DNA from: Thermoguttaceae bacterium
GTDB taxonomy: Bacteria; Planctomycetota; Planctomycetia; Pirellulales; Thermoguttaceae
DNA: 8,919 nucleotides
Reading direction: 5' to 3'
Assembly: GCA_017549085.1 (NCBI GenBank)
Contig: JAFYVO010000145.1
Location: forward strand, 1 to 8,919
Below the pieces are notes generated by a model. The model saw nothing but the letters and a program-made list of their open reading frames with translations. It had not been told where the DNA came from and made no database searches. The position numbers and the translations under genes were made by a program. This document shows, in pieces, positions 1-6,091 of the stretch; positions within the stretch are counted from its first letter, which is position 1, and each line of letters starts with the position of its first letter.

Positions 1-66
1 CGGAGCGGTTTCTTCAACCGGAGCGGTTTCTTGCGCCGGAGCGGTTTCTTCCGTCGGGGCGGTTTC
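1..66 (-). repeat. 18-bp in-frame tandem repeats encoding ETAPxE
   Basis: Three full 18-bp units and a 12-bp partial unit lie end to end at the edge of the window, inside the preceding gene. On the minus strand each unit starts GAAACCGC and encodes E-T-A-P followed by two variable residues (TE, AQ, VE). They form an acidic, Pro/Ala-rich, probably disordered tail starting around residue 725. The array may continue beyond the window. Confidence 0.85.
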
Positions 67-2238
67 CGTTAAACCGGCGAGTTCCGCCAACCAACGAGCG
101 CGCAAAAGACGGCCCGCGTCGTTCGGAGCCGAACGGAGCAAACCGACCGCGTTCGCCGTTTCGCCGCGACGTTCTAAAATGCGAGCGAGAAGATAAGTCG
201 TTCCGACGCTCCAAAGGTCGTCGGCGCCTTGACGGCGCGCTCCGTCTTGCAAGCGTCCGAGCGCGGCGTCTTCGCGACCGGCGGCGTCCGAAACGAGCGC
301 TAAATAGAAGTTGGAAGCGGTCTTAACAAAATATTTTAACGCAAGTTCCGCTTGAAGCTCCGTCGCCGTTTGAAGGGCGAACGCTTGCAAGGCTTCCTGC
401 GTCGGTTCTTGACCTTGGCTCCGCGCCCATTCGATATATTGGGCGACCGCCGCTTCCGTTTTCGCCGAAATCGCGCGCTCGTCTTGACGGAGAAGACGGT
501 CGGAAACGCGACCTTGTTGGAGCCAATGCGCCGCGCCCGTCTCGTCGACGAAACGCCCCTTCAAGTAAAGAATTTTCCCCTTCCAAAGAGACGCGACGGT
601 CGCGCCCGCGCCGCTAGCGTTCGCGTTCGCGTTCGCGTCGTCGGCGGTCGGCCCGCTCGCGTTGGCGCGGAACTTGCCTTCGGCGTCGACCATCGTCGAA
701 CCGCTGGCGAACGCGTCGTCGGCGCGGTCGCTTTGGCTGTCCGAAACGTCGAGGTTGCCGGACGCCGCGAGCGCGTAAGTATAAGGACGCGTCAAAATTT
801 CCGATTCGATCGGGAAGAAGATTTGCTCCAAAAGCGCCGCGTTCGCCGCGTGCAGACGCTCGACGCGAACGACGCCTTTAAGTTCCGCGATTCGCTTCTT
901 TTGCGATTCGAACGGCGTCGCGAGAACCGTCGAAACGGCGCCGCTAAATTCGCGCTCCATCGCGAGCGCTCGTTGCGAGGTCGCGAACGGCGAAGACGGG
1001 ACGAGCGCGACCGTTCGCTGGAATTGAGCGGAAGTCGCCGGGAAAGGACGCTCCGGCAAGTCGAGGCGGCGGAGAAGGGCGTCGTCGGCGGCGACTTGCG
1101 ACAACGTCGCAACTTGGGCGAAGCGGAGTCCGCCGTCGAGAACGAGCGCGTCCGGGCCCGTCGCCGGGATCGGAAGACCGTATTCCGGCGCGAAGAGGTA
1201 AGTTTCGCCGTCGAGTCGAACGCCGACGAGGAGCGGGAAGTCGACCGGAACGTCGCCGTCGGGGCGAACGACGAACGCGTCGAGGCGGTGCTGACGGAGC
1301 AACTCGATGAAAACGAGCGCGCGATCGAACGCCGTTCCGCCGCTCGTCAAGAGCGTTTGCCAAGGACGTTGAGCGATCGGGCCCGCCGGACCGTCGACCG
1401 GGGCCGACGCGATCACGTTGGCGACCGACCAGTCGAACAGACTGCAAACGACCGCCAAGTCGTTTTGGTCTTTCCCCTTGGCCCAATTGAAAACGTTGCG
1501 GAACCAAACGCTTTCCTTTAAATAATCGGCGTCTTGCGTCGAGAAGGAAACGGCGTCGAGATCCAAAACGCGCGAAAATTCGCCGAGGCCGGCGGCGAGC
1601 GTTTCGAAGTTGTAAAAGGGAGAGAACGGGAATTGGCGAATTTGCGTTTGGAACGTTTCGGTCGCGTCGGCAAATTGGAACTCTTTCGCGGAGGCGAGTT
1701 TAAGACGCAACTCTTCGGCGAAAGCTCCGAAACGTCGCAACGCGTCGGAGTCGAGCTTTTCCGCCAACGCGTTCGTTTGCGTCGCAACTTGTTCGACGGT
1801 CGCGTGCAATTCGTTCGCGTCTTGCTCGGTCGGCGTTCCGTTTTCGTCGAGGAAGAGCGCGACGAGGCGAGCGGCGTTTCGAGCGAGATCGGCGAGCGCG
1901 ACCGTTTCGGCGGCGAGCGCGTCGAACTCCGCGTCCGGTTCGAAGTCCGGCGACGGCGGCAAGGCGGCGAGCCAATCGTCGAGCGGGCCGAGCGCGCCGC
2001 GCAGGTAGTTGGGATCCGGATGATTTTCTTGCTCTTCGGTCGCTCGAACGACTTGCTCGAGGAGCTTAACGTTTTGCTCTTGACGCTCTTGTTGCGTCGC
2101 GCGCTGATGAACGCCGTGTCGCGTCGCGGTTTCGGGCTTGCAACCGACGTTGGCCGTCGCGCAACAAAGGAGCGTCGACGCCGTCAACGCCGAAAGGAGG
2201 GCCGACGGCGGAGAGAAAAGAGAGCCGAAATATCGCAT
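1..2238 (-). CDS. Exported transglutaminase-like-fold protein with TPR-like C-terminal region (partial, 3' end outside window)
   Basis: The reverse strand is open from an ATG at 2238 to the left edge, giving 746 codons without a stop. The start has a GAGGA ribosome site at 2246-2250, 7 nt upstream. Residues 1-33 form a hydrophobic export signal. C33 follows N-V-G, a weak lipobox, so it may be a lipoprotein anchored outside the cytoplasmic membrane. Residues 50-200 are helical and Gln/Glu/Ala-rich. Residues 293-400 look like a transglutaminase-like core: GTAFDRALVFIELLRQ (301-316) lies where such proteins carry the G-x-C-x-D-x-A helix, followed by LVGVRLDG (337-344) and LFAPEYGLP (348-356). 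By eye, the usual Cys, His and Asp positions are A303, P335 and A350, so catalysis is doubtful. Residues 625-720 are TPR-like helices. The visible end is an ETAPxE repeat. Planctomycetes encode similar proteins of unknown role; the family assignment is from memory and no function is claimed. The reading frame is near certain. Confidence 0.85.
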   Translation of the reverse strand, partial: MRYFGSLFSPPSALLSALTASTLLCCATANVGCKPETATRHGVHQRATQQERQEQNVKLLEQVVRATEEQENHPDPNYLRGALGPLDDWLAALPPSPDFEPDAEFDALAAETVALADLARNAARLVALFLDENGTPTEQDANELHATVEQVATQTNALAEKLDSDALRRFGAFAEELRLKLASAKEFQFADATETFQTQIRQFPFSPFYNFETLAAGLGEFSRVLDLDAVSFSTQDADYLKESVWFRNVFNWAKGKDQNDLAVVCSLFDWSVANVIASAPVDGPAGPIAQRPWQTLLTSGGTAFDRALVFIELLRQHRLDAFVVRPDGDVPVDFPLLVGVRLDGETYLFAPEYGLPIPATGPDALVLDGGLRFAQVATLSQVAADDALLRRLDLPERPFPATSAQFQRTVALVPSSPFATSQRALAMEREFSGAVSTVLATPFESQKKRIAELKGVVRVERLHAANAALLEQIFFPIESEILTRPYTYALAASGNLDVSDSQSDRADDAFASGSTMVDAEGKFRANASGPTADDANANANASGAGATVASLWKGKILYLKGRFVDETGAAHWLQQGRVSDRLLRQDERAISAKTEAAVAQYIEWARSQGQEPTQEALQAFALQTATELQAELALKYFVKTASNFYLALVSDAAGREDAALGRLQDGARRQGADDLWSVGTTYLLARILERRGETANAVGLLRSAPNDAGRLLRARWLAELAGLTETAPTEETAPAQETAPVEETAP

Positions 2239-2370
2239 CGAAAAATCCTCGGATTCGGGGGATTGGGAAGGTTGAAGGGGTTAGTCTGAATAAAACGGGG
2301 AAATAAGGAAAACGGCCGAGTCGACGGCGCGCGACGAAACGAACGACGGCGACTTGCGATTCTTCCCTTT

Positions 2371-2399
2371 AGTATACGTCGGCGACGCGGTTTTGTCCA
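2371..2399 (-). promoter_or_regulatory. Sigma70-type promoter for the minus-strand exported-protein gene
   Basis: On the minus strand there is a -35 box TGGACA (2399-2394) and a -10 box TATACT (2376-2371) separated by 17 nt. Each matches the consensus at five of six bases. The start of transcription would be near 2364, leaving a leader of about 126 nt before the ATG at 2238. No other equally good promoter was seen between here and the gene. Confidence 0.65.
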
Positions 2400-2603
2400 G
2401 CCCCGGCGACCGCGCCGCGTCGCGAAATCGAAACGACGTTGGGCGAGAGAAGAGGGAGGAAAGCGCGACGAAGAACGTTTGAAAAGGATATTAAAAGCGC
2501 CAAATATCGGTTTGGGCGTCGAAAAAGAGAAAATCAAAGAAACCGCTTCGTCGCGAAAAAAAGAGGGCCGACCGCCGAACCGCTTGTCGAACGGCGCTTC
2601 CGA

Positions 2604-2631
2604 TTGACGCCGCCGCGCAATCCCTTATAAT
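2604..2631 (+). promoter_or_regulatory. Strong sigma70-type promoter for the aldolase-like/VOC fusion gene
   Basis: The -35 box TTGACG (2604-2609, five of six) and a perfect -10 box TATAAT (2626-2631) are separated by 16 nt. Transcription would start near 2638, giving a leader of about 118 nt before the ATG at 2756. The -10 box sits inside a 15-bp palindrome, described separately. Confidence 0.75.
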
Positions 2632-2636
2632 AAGGG
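2622..2636. promoter_or_regulatory. 15-bp palindrome covering the -10 box (possible operator)
   Basis: CCCTTAT (2622-2628), a central A, and ATAAGGG (2630-2636) form a perfect odd-centred inverted repeat that spans the -10 box and reaches the expected transcription start. A repressor bound here would block the promoter. The symmetry may instead be a by-product of the TATAAT box with chance CCC/GGG flanks. No regulator gene is in the window. Confidence 0.35.
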
Positions 2637-2666
2637 GAACGAAGGCGCGTCGTTTCGGCGCGTTCC
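2636..2666 (+). other. Stem-loop at the 5' end of the fusion-gene leader
   Basis: GGAACG (2636-2641) pairs with CGTTCC (2661-2666), and a short inner CGC/GCG pairing is possible. Since transcription should start at about 2638, the hairpin would sit at the extreme 5' end of the mRNA, where such structures can protect against decay. Part of the first arm may lie just upstream of the true start, which would weaken it. It matches no riboswitch that I recognise. Confidence 0.3.
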
Positions 2667-2755
2667 GGCTTGAGCGCGAGCGCCGCAAGGTCGATCGAAG
2701 CGAAAAGTCGGCAATTTGAGAGAATTTTAACGTTTAAAACGGAAGGGTAAGCGAG

Positions 2756-3694
2756 ATGACGGACGCGTTGAAAAAATTGGGGGAAATCGGGTTGTTGCCG
2801 ACGGTCGACGTCGCGGACGCGGCGAAAGCGGTCGAAACGGCTAAAGCGTTGAACGAAGGCGGGATCGGCGCTTGCGTCGCGACGGTTGAAACGGCGGCGG
2901 CGATTCGCGCGGCGCTTCCGGAATGCGTTCTCGGCGTTTCCGTCGCGACGACCGAAAACGTCGACGCGGCGGTTGCCGCGGGCGCCGACTTCGTCGTTTC
3001 GGCGGGGTTGAATCCGGCGCTCGTCGAATACTGCGTCGGCAAAAACGTCGCGATCGTTCCGGGCGCGACGACGGCGACCGACGTCGAAATCGGCGTTTCG
3101 CTCGGCTTGACCGTTTTCAACTTCTTCCCGGCGCCGGTCGCGGGAGGTTTAACCGCGATCAAAGCGTTGGCCGAAGCGTTCCCGACCGCTCGATTCATCC
3201 CGACCGGCGCGGTCGATTGGGCTGAAATCGACGCTTATTCCCGTTGCAAAGCGATTTTGGCGATCGGCGGTCGTTTCGTCGCGCCTTGCTCGGCGGTCTC
3301 TTGCGGCGATTGGGCCGGAATTGCCGCGAACGCGAAGCGCGCCGTCGAAGCCCTTCTCGGGCTGGAAATGGGACACGTCGGGATCAACTGCGAATCGTCC
3401 GAAGAAGCCGGCTCGACCGCCGATTGGTTCTTCAAGACGTTCGGCTTGGCGACGCGCGAAACGCCGATTTCGTTCTTCGCCGGCGCCGCGGTCGAAACGA
3501 TGAAGTCGCCGAGTTTCGGGGCCAACGGGCATATCGGGATCGCCGCCAACTCGCCGGAACGCGCCGCTTATCACCTGCAACGCCAAGGCGTCGAGTTCCG
3601 CGCCTTCAAATGCGCGCCGGACGGAACGCTCATCGCCGCTTACTTGACGGAAGAAATTGGCGGTTTCGCGGTTCACCTTTGCCCGAAATACTAA
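2756..3694 (+). CDS. KDPG/KHG-aldolase-like domain fused to a VOC domain; aldolase active site degenerate
   Basis: A 312-residue protein whose ATG is preceded by GGAAGG (2741-2746). Residues 1-200 follow the KDPG/KHG aldolase (Eda) barrel: ALNEGGIG (31-38), VPGATTATD (101-109), FNFFPAPVAGG (121-131), FIPTG (147-151), IGGRF (170-174). Residues 205-312 form a VOC (glyoxalase-fold) domain with paired GHVGIN (206-211) and GHIGIA (258-263) strands and AVETMKSP (245-252). H207, E247, H259 and H307 are at plausible metal-ligand positions. The same fusion order occurs in proteins of gut Firmicutes annotated as aldolases. Key aldolase positions are changed: the Schiff-base Lys is N122, the Glu45 equivalent is V41, the Arg49 equivalent is E45, the Thr73 equivalent is V63, SPG is S-A-G, and the phosphate-loop GGS is G-G-R. 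KDPG cleavage is therefore unlikely. The VOC half may carry the activity; its substrate is unknown. The gene stands alone, with its own promoter. Confidence 0.88.
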   Translation: MTDALKKLGEIGLLPTVDVADAAKAVETAKALNEGGIGACVATVETAAAIRAALPECVLGVSVATTENVDAAVAAGADFVVSAGLNPALVEYCVGKNVAIVPGATTATDVEIGVSLGLTVFNFFPAPVAGGLTAIKALAEAFPTARFIPTGAVDWAEIDAYSRCKAILAIGGRFVAPCSAVSCGDWAGIAANAKRAVEALLGLEMGHVGINCESSEEAGSTADWFFKTFGLATRETPISFFAGAAVETMKSPSFGANGHIGIAANSPERAAYHLQRQGVEFRAFKCAPDGTLIAAYLTEEIGGFAVHLCPKY

Positions 3695-3697
3695 TCG

Positions 3698-3728
3698 ACG
3701 GCGTTTGACGAGCGCGCTCGCCGTTCTT
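3698..3728 (+). terminator. Possible weak terminator after the fusion gene
   Basis: ACGGCG (3698-3703) pairs with CGCCGT (3719-3724) just after the stop codon and is followed by a short T-rich run (TCTTT). A competing perfect palindrome, CGAGCGCGCTCG (3709-3720), overlaps it. The stem is short and the T-run poor, so this is only a candidate. Confidence 0.3.
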
Positions 3729-3739
3729 TCGCGAGAGAT

Positions 3740-4070
3740 TGGCGGGCCCCGCTCGCGTTCGATCGAGTTTTGATTTCGGAGCGATAAACGGCGTTTTCAA
3801 ACGTTCGGCGACCGTCGTTTGACTCGGACGACGGAGACGGCGGGCGTTTGCCGATTCGATTCGATATTGGATTTTGAAACGATAAAAGTCGTTTTCAAAC
3901 GCTTGGCGAACGTCGGTTTCGCCGGTCGTTGAGGACGTCGGCGGGCTCGGTTCGCGTTGGTTGGGTATTGATTTTTGAAGCGGTAAACAACGTTTTCAAA
4001 GCTCGACAAACGTCGGTTTTGCCGGTCGTTGAGGACGTCGGCGGGCGCGGTTCGCGGCGGCGTCGGTTCG
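3740..4070. repeat. Tandem array of about 100-bp non-coding repeats (three copies plus a partial)
   Basis: Copies lie at about 3771-3870, 3871-3970 and 3971-4070; a partial copy (about 3740-3770) resembles the end of a unit. The shared GTTTTCAA element begins at 3793, 3891 and 3992, periods of 98 and 101 bp. Copies 2 and 3 are most alike, nearly identical through GCCGGTCGTTGAGGACGTCG (3930-3949 and 4021-4040 regions). Each carries two possible stem-loops. The first pairs TTTGAAACGA (3873-3882) with 3889-3899 in copy 2, with one bulged T. It is kept in copy 3 (3974-3982 with 3991-4000), where an A-to-G change still allows a G-U pair. The second, in the GCCGGTC...GAC...CGGC segment, is identical in both. 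Copy 1 has largely lost the first stem. No protein is convincing on either strand. The remaining 4071-4197 holds the lpd leader: an AT-rich stretch with TTTTAACG, and only weak promoter candidates (TTGACG at 4129, or TTGCGA at 4147 with TAGATT at 4170). Confidence 0.75.
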
Positions 4071-4197
4071 TCGGCGAAGCGAACGGCGACAAGGGCGCGA
4101 CGGCGAGAAAGCGCGACGATTGGCGCGGTTGACGCAGTTGAGAAGATTGCGAATTTAACGAAAAATAAATAGATTTTAACGAAAGGAAGGTCGCGAA

Positions 4198-5619
4198 ATG
4201 ACGACCGAAACGAAGCGATACGACGTCGCGATTTTGGGCGCCGGGCCCGGCGGATACGTTTGCGCGCTCGACTGCGCGCGGTTGGGATTGAAAACGGCGC
4301 TGATCGAAGCGCGGGAACTCGGCGGAACCTGCCTGAATCGCGGGTGCATTCCGACGAAGACGCTCCTGCACAGCGCGGACGTTTACCGCGAAACGCTCGA
4401 AGCGGCGAAGTTTGGCGTTTCGGCGACCGACGTTTCGTTCGATTATTCGGTTGCGAACGCTCGACGCGAAAAGGTCGTTTCGCAGTTGCGCTCCGGGATC
4501 AAGAGTCTTGAAAAAGCGGCGGGCGTCGACGTTCTTTTCGGGCGCGGCGTCTTGACGAGCGCGACGACGATTCGCGTCGAACCGACCGCTTCGAGCGAAG
4601 CCGACGCGGCGCCGTTTGAGATCGAAGCGGCGAAAATCGTTGTCGCGACCGGCGCGAACCCGTCGCGACCGCCGATTCCGGGGCTCGACTCGCCGGAAGT
4701 TTGGACGAGCGACGAGATGTTGACGGCGTCCGCGCTTCCCGAGAGCGCGGTTATCGTCGGCGGCGGGGTGATCGGCGTCGAGTTCGCGACCTTGTTGGCG
4801 GCGCTCGGGAAAAAAGTAACGATTTTGGAAGGCGCGCCGGAAATTTTGTTCGGCGTCGACCCGGATCTGACGAAACTCCTCTTGCGACAGTTCAAGAAAT
4901 GGAAAATCGACGTCAAAACCGGCGTTAAGGTAACGCAAATCGACGCGACGGCGGGGGAAAACGCGGTCGAAACGGTCGTTTCGTTCGAGGAAAAGGGCGA
5001 AATTAAGACCGTCGCGGCGGAGCGTTGCGTCGCTTGCGTCGGGCGTTCCCCGGCGACGCGCGAACTCGGGCTCGAAGCGGCGGGCGTCGCGACGACGGCT
5101 CGCGGATTCGTCGAAGTCGACGAGTTCCTGCGGACGAACGTTCCGAACATTTTCGCGATCGGCGACGCGACCGGGAAGATTCAGCTGGCGCACGTCGCGT
5201 CGGAACAAGCGCGAATCGCGGCCCGCGCTTGCGCCGGAAAGTTCGACGTCGCAATGAATTACGACGTCGTTCCGAGTTGCGTTTACTCGACGCCGGAGAT
5301 CGGTTCGGTCGGTCTTTCGGAGCGCGCCGCGACCGAAGCGGGACTGACGGTCGAAGTCGGGACGTTCCGCGTTCCGGCGAACGGTCGGGCGATGTCGGCG
5401 GGCGTCGACAATGGGTTCGTTAAAGTCGTTTCGGACGCGGCGACCGGGAAGCTCCTCGGCGCGCAAATGTTGGCGCCGCGAGCGACCGATATGATCGCGG
5501 AAGTCGCCGTCGCGCTCAAAGCCGGGCTGACCGTCGCCGATTTTGTCGCGACGATTCACCCGCACCCGACCTTCTGCGAAGCGTTGCAAGACGCGGCGCG
5601 TTCGATTATTGAAAAATAG
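4198..5619 (+). CDS. lpdA: Dihydrolipoyl dehydrogenase (E3)
   Basis: A 473-residue flavoprotein disulfide reductase, the usual length for E3. It reoxidises dihydrolipoyl groups of 2-oxoacid dehydrogenase or glycine-cleavage complexes in the cytoplasm, passing electrons through FAD to NAD+. Visible motifs are the FAD-binding GAGPGG (15-20), the redox disulfide GGTCLNRGCIPTK with C45 and C50 (42-54), the NAD-binding GGGVIGVEF (188-196), the second FAD motif AIGDATG (320-326), and the C-terminal interface HPHPTFCEAL with H456 and E461 as the catalytic His-Glu pair. All key residues are present. AAGGAAGG (4183-4190) lies 7 nt before the ATG, which supports this start. It has no E1 or E2 gene beside it, so its partner complexes must be encoded elsewhere. 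A strong terminator follows. The symbol is assigned by motif; paralogues in the genome cannot be excluded. Confidence 0.95.
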   Translation: MTTETKRYDVAILGAGPGGYVCALDCARLGLKTALIEARELGGTCLNRGCIPTKTLLHSADVYRETLEAAKFGVSATDVSFDYSVANARREKVVSQLRSGIKSLEKAAGVDVLFGRGVLTSATTIRVEPTASSEADAAPFEIEAAKIVVATGANPSRPPIPGLDSPEVWTSDEMLTASALPESAVIVGGGVIGVEFATLLAALGKKVTILEGAPEILFGVDPDLTKLLLRQFKKWKIDVKTGVKVTQIDATAGENAVETVVSFEEKGEIKTVAAERCVACVGRSPATRELGLEAAGVATTARGFVEVDEFLRTNVPNIFAIGDATGKIQLAHVASEQARIAARACAGKFDVAMNYDVVPSCVYSTPEIGSVGLSERAATEAGLTVEVGTFRVPANGRAMSAGVDNGFVKVVSDAATGKLLGAQMLAPRATDMIAEVAVALKAGLTVADFVATIHPHPTFCEALQDAARSIIEK

Positions 5620-5638
5620 GCGGTCGGCGCAAGATAGG

Positions 5639-5680
5639 AAAGCGCGATTCGGCGGCGTCGGTCGGCGAATCGCGCTTTTG
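5639..5680 (+). terminator. Intrinsic terminator of the dihydrolipoyl dehydrogenase gene
   Basis: AAAGCGCGATTCG (5639-5651) pairs perfectly over 13 bp with CGAATCGCGCTTT (5666-5678) across a 14-nt loop, and the stem ends in a TTTT run (5676-5679). It begins 20 nt after the stop codon. The A-run on the other side gives it some bidirectional character, but no opposing gene ends here. Confidence 0.85.
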
Positions 5681-5697
5681 GCTCTTTAGGGGCGGTC

Positions 5698-5852
5698 GTT
5701 TGGTTGCTTTTTACCTTTGGGGCTTGCTGTTTGGTTGCGTTTGACCTTTTGAGCTTGCTGTTTGGTTGCTTTTTACCTTTTCCGCTTGCTGTTTGGTTGC
5801 TTTTGACCTTTTGCGCTTGCTGTTTGGTCGCGTTTGACCTTTTGGGCCCGTT
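5698..5852. repeat. Five tandem 31-bp repeats, T-rich and A-poor
   Basis: Five abutting 31-bp units start at 5698, 5729, 5760, 5791 and 5822. Each begins GTTTGGTTGC (GTTTGGTCGC in the fifth), continues with a T-rich middle (TTTACC or TTTGACC), and ends GCTTGCT (GCCCGTT in the fifth). A degenerate sixth unit starts at 5853 with GTTTCGTTGC. There are no spacers, no clear inverted symmetry and no CRISPR-type arrangement. 31 is not a multiple of three, so the hydrophobic open frame across the array changes frame at every unit and is unlikely to be a protein. The units lie between the upstream gene's terminator and the downstream gene's promoter. Confidence 0.9.
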
Positions 5853-6000
5853 GTTTCGTTGCGTTTTGTCTTTTGTTTTTCTTTGACTCTTTCGTTGGTT
5901 GCGATGGGGCGAGTTGGGGCTTGGGGCTCGTTGTTTCGTTGTTTTGGCGCTTTTGGGGCGTTTTCTTGTCGTTGGGGGAGGCGTCGGCGTTTGGGCGTTG
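5853..6000. other. G/T-rich, A-depleted non-coding tract after the 31-bp repeats
   Basis: This stretch continues the composition of the repeat array without clear periodicity. Counting by eye, 5701-6000 has only 10 A residues on the plus strand and T makes up about half of the array. It contains G-runs at about 5906-5926 (three GGGG tracts close together) and more near 5955 and 5984. I see no credible gene on either strand. Confidence 0.6.
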
Positions 6001-6017
6001 GATTTTAACGCGGCTCG

Positions 6018-6046
6018 TTGACTTGCGACGTCGAATCGGTTAAAAT
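6018..6046 (+). promoter_or_regulatory. Sigma70-type promoter for the DUF4886-type hydrolase gene
   Basis: The -35 box TTGACT (6018-6023) and the -10 box TAAAAT (6041-6046) are 17 nt apart, each five of six to consensus. The expected start is near 6053, about 132 nt before the ATG. A weaker second candidate, TTGACG at 6131 with TAAAAC at 6152 (15-nt spacer), lies within the leader. Confidence 0.65.
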
Positions 6047-6067
6047 AGGGAAGTCGGCGGACGACGG

Positions 6068-6091
6068 AAGCGCGTTTGTCGGCTTCTTTTA
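6068..6091 (+). other. Small stem-loop followed by a T-run in the hydrolase leader
   Basis: GAAGC (about 6068-6072) can pair with GCTTC (about 6083-6087), followed directly by TTTT. It resembles a short terminator or attenuator located about 35 nt into the transcript. A five-base-pair stem with a ten-base loop is weak, so this may be chance. Confidence 0.2.

Larger units (their letters stand above)
2239..2755. other. Divergent intergenic region (517 bp)
   Basis: This gap separates two genes that point away from each other and contains a promoter for each. Between the promoters (about 2420-2580) the plus strand is purine-rich with several A-runs. I see no convincing gene: the one open frame (TTG start near 2439) is very Arg/Lys-rich and lacks a ribosome site. 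The two promoters are about 200 bp apart, so one regulator could act on both, but no shared operator was recognised. Confidence 0.6.

Noticed and set aside
352..1521. 389-codon plus-strand open frame
   Set aside because: It is about one-third Arg/Glu/Val with no recognisable fold and lies antisense to the continuous 746-codon minus-strand frame, which has a signal peptide, a ribosome site and a promoter.
1534..2289. 251-codon plus-strand open frame
   Set aside because: Arg/Glu-rich, low-complexity shadow of the exported-protein gene on the opposite strand.
2439..2630. 63-codon plus-strand open frame in the divergent region
   Set aside because: It has a TTG start, no ribosome site and mostly Arg/Lys residues, and it overlaps the promoter for the next gene.
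2638..2755. Riboswitch in the fusion-gene leader
   Set aside because: The leader is long and has a 5' hairpin, but no known aptamer consensus was recognised.
2473..3806. 13-bp inverted match (GAACGTTTGAAAA at 2473-2485 and TTTTCAAACGTTC at 3794-3806) flanking the fusion gene
   Set aside because: It suggests transposon ends, but a match of this length is expected about once by chance in a window of this size. There is no transposase and there are no target duplications.
3895..5589. 564-codon minus-strand open frame
   Set aside because: It is antisense to dihydrolipoyl dehydrogenase, Arg-rich and without motifs, and it starts upstream within lpd and ends in the repeat array. It reflects the stop-poor antisense of NCG codons.
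5698..5880. CRISPR array
   Set aside because: The 31-bp units abut directly with no unique spacers, and no cas gene is present.
5704..5886. 60-codon hydrophobic frame resembling a small membrane protein
   Set aside because: It starts with TTG without a ribosome site. The hydrophobic residues come from T-rich 31-bp repeats whose period shifts the frame every unit.
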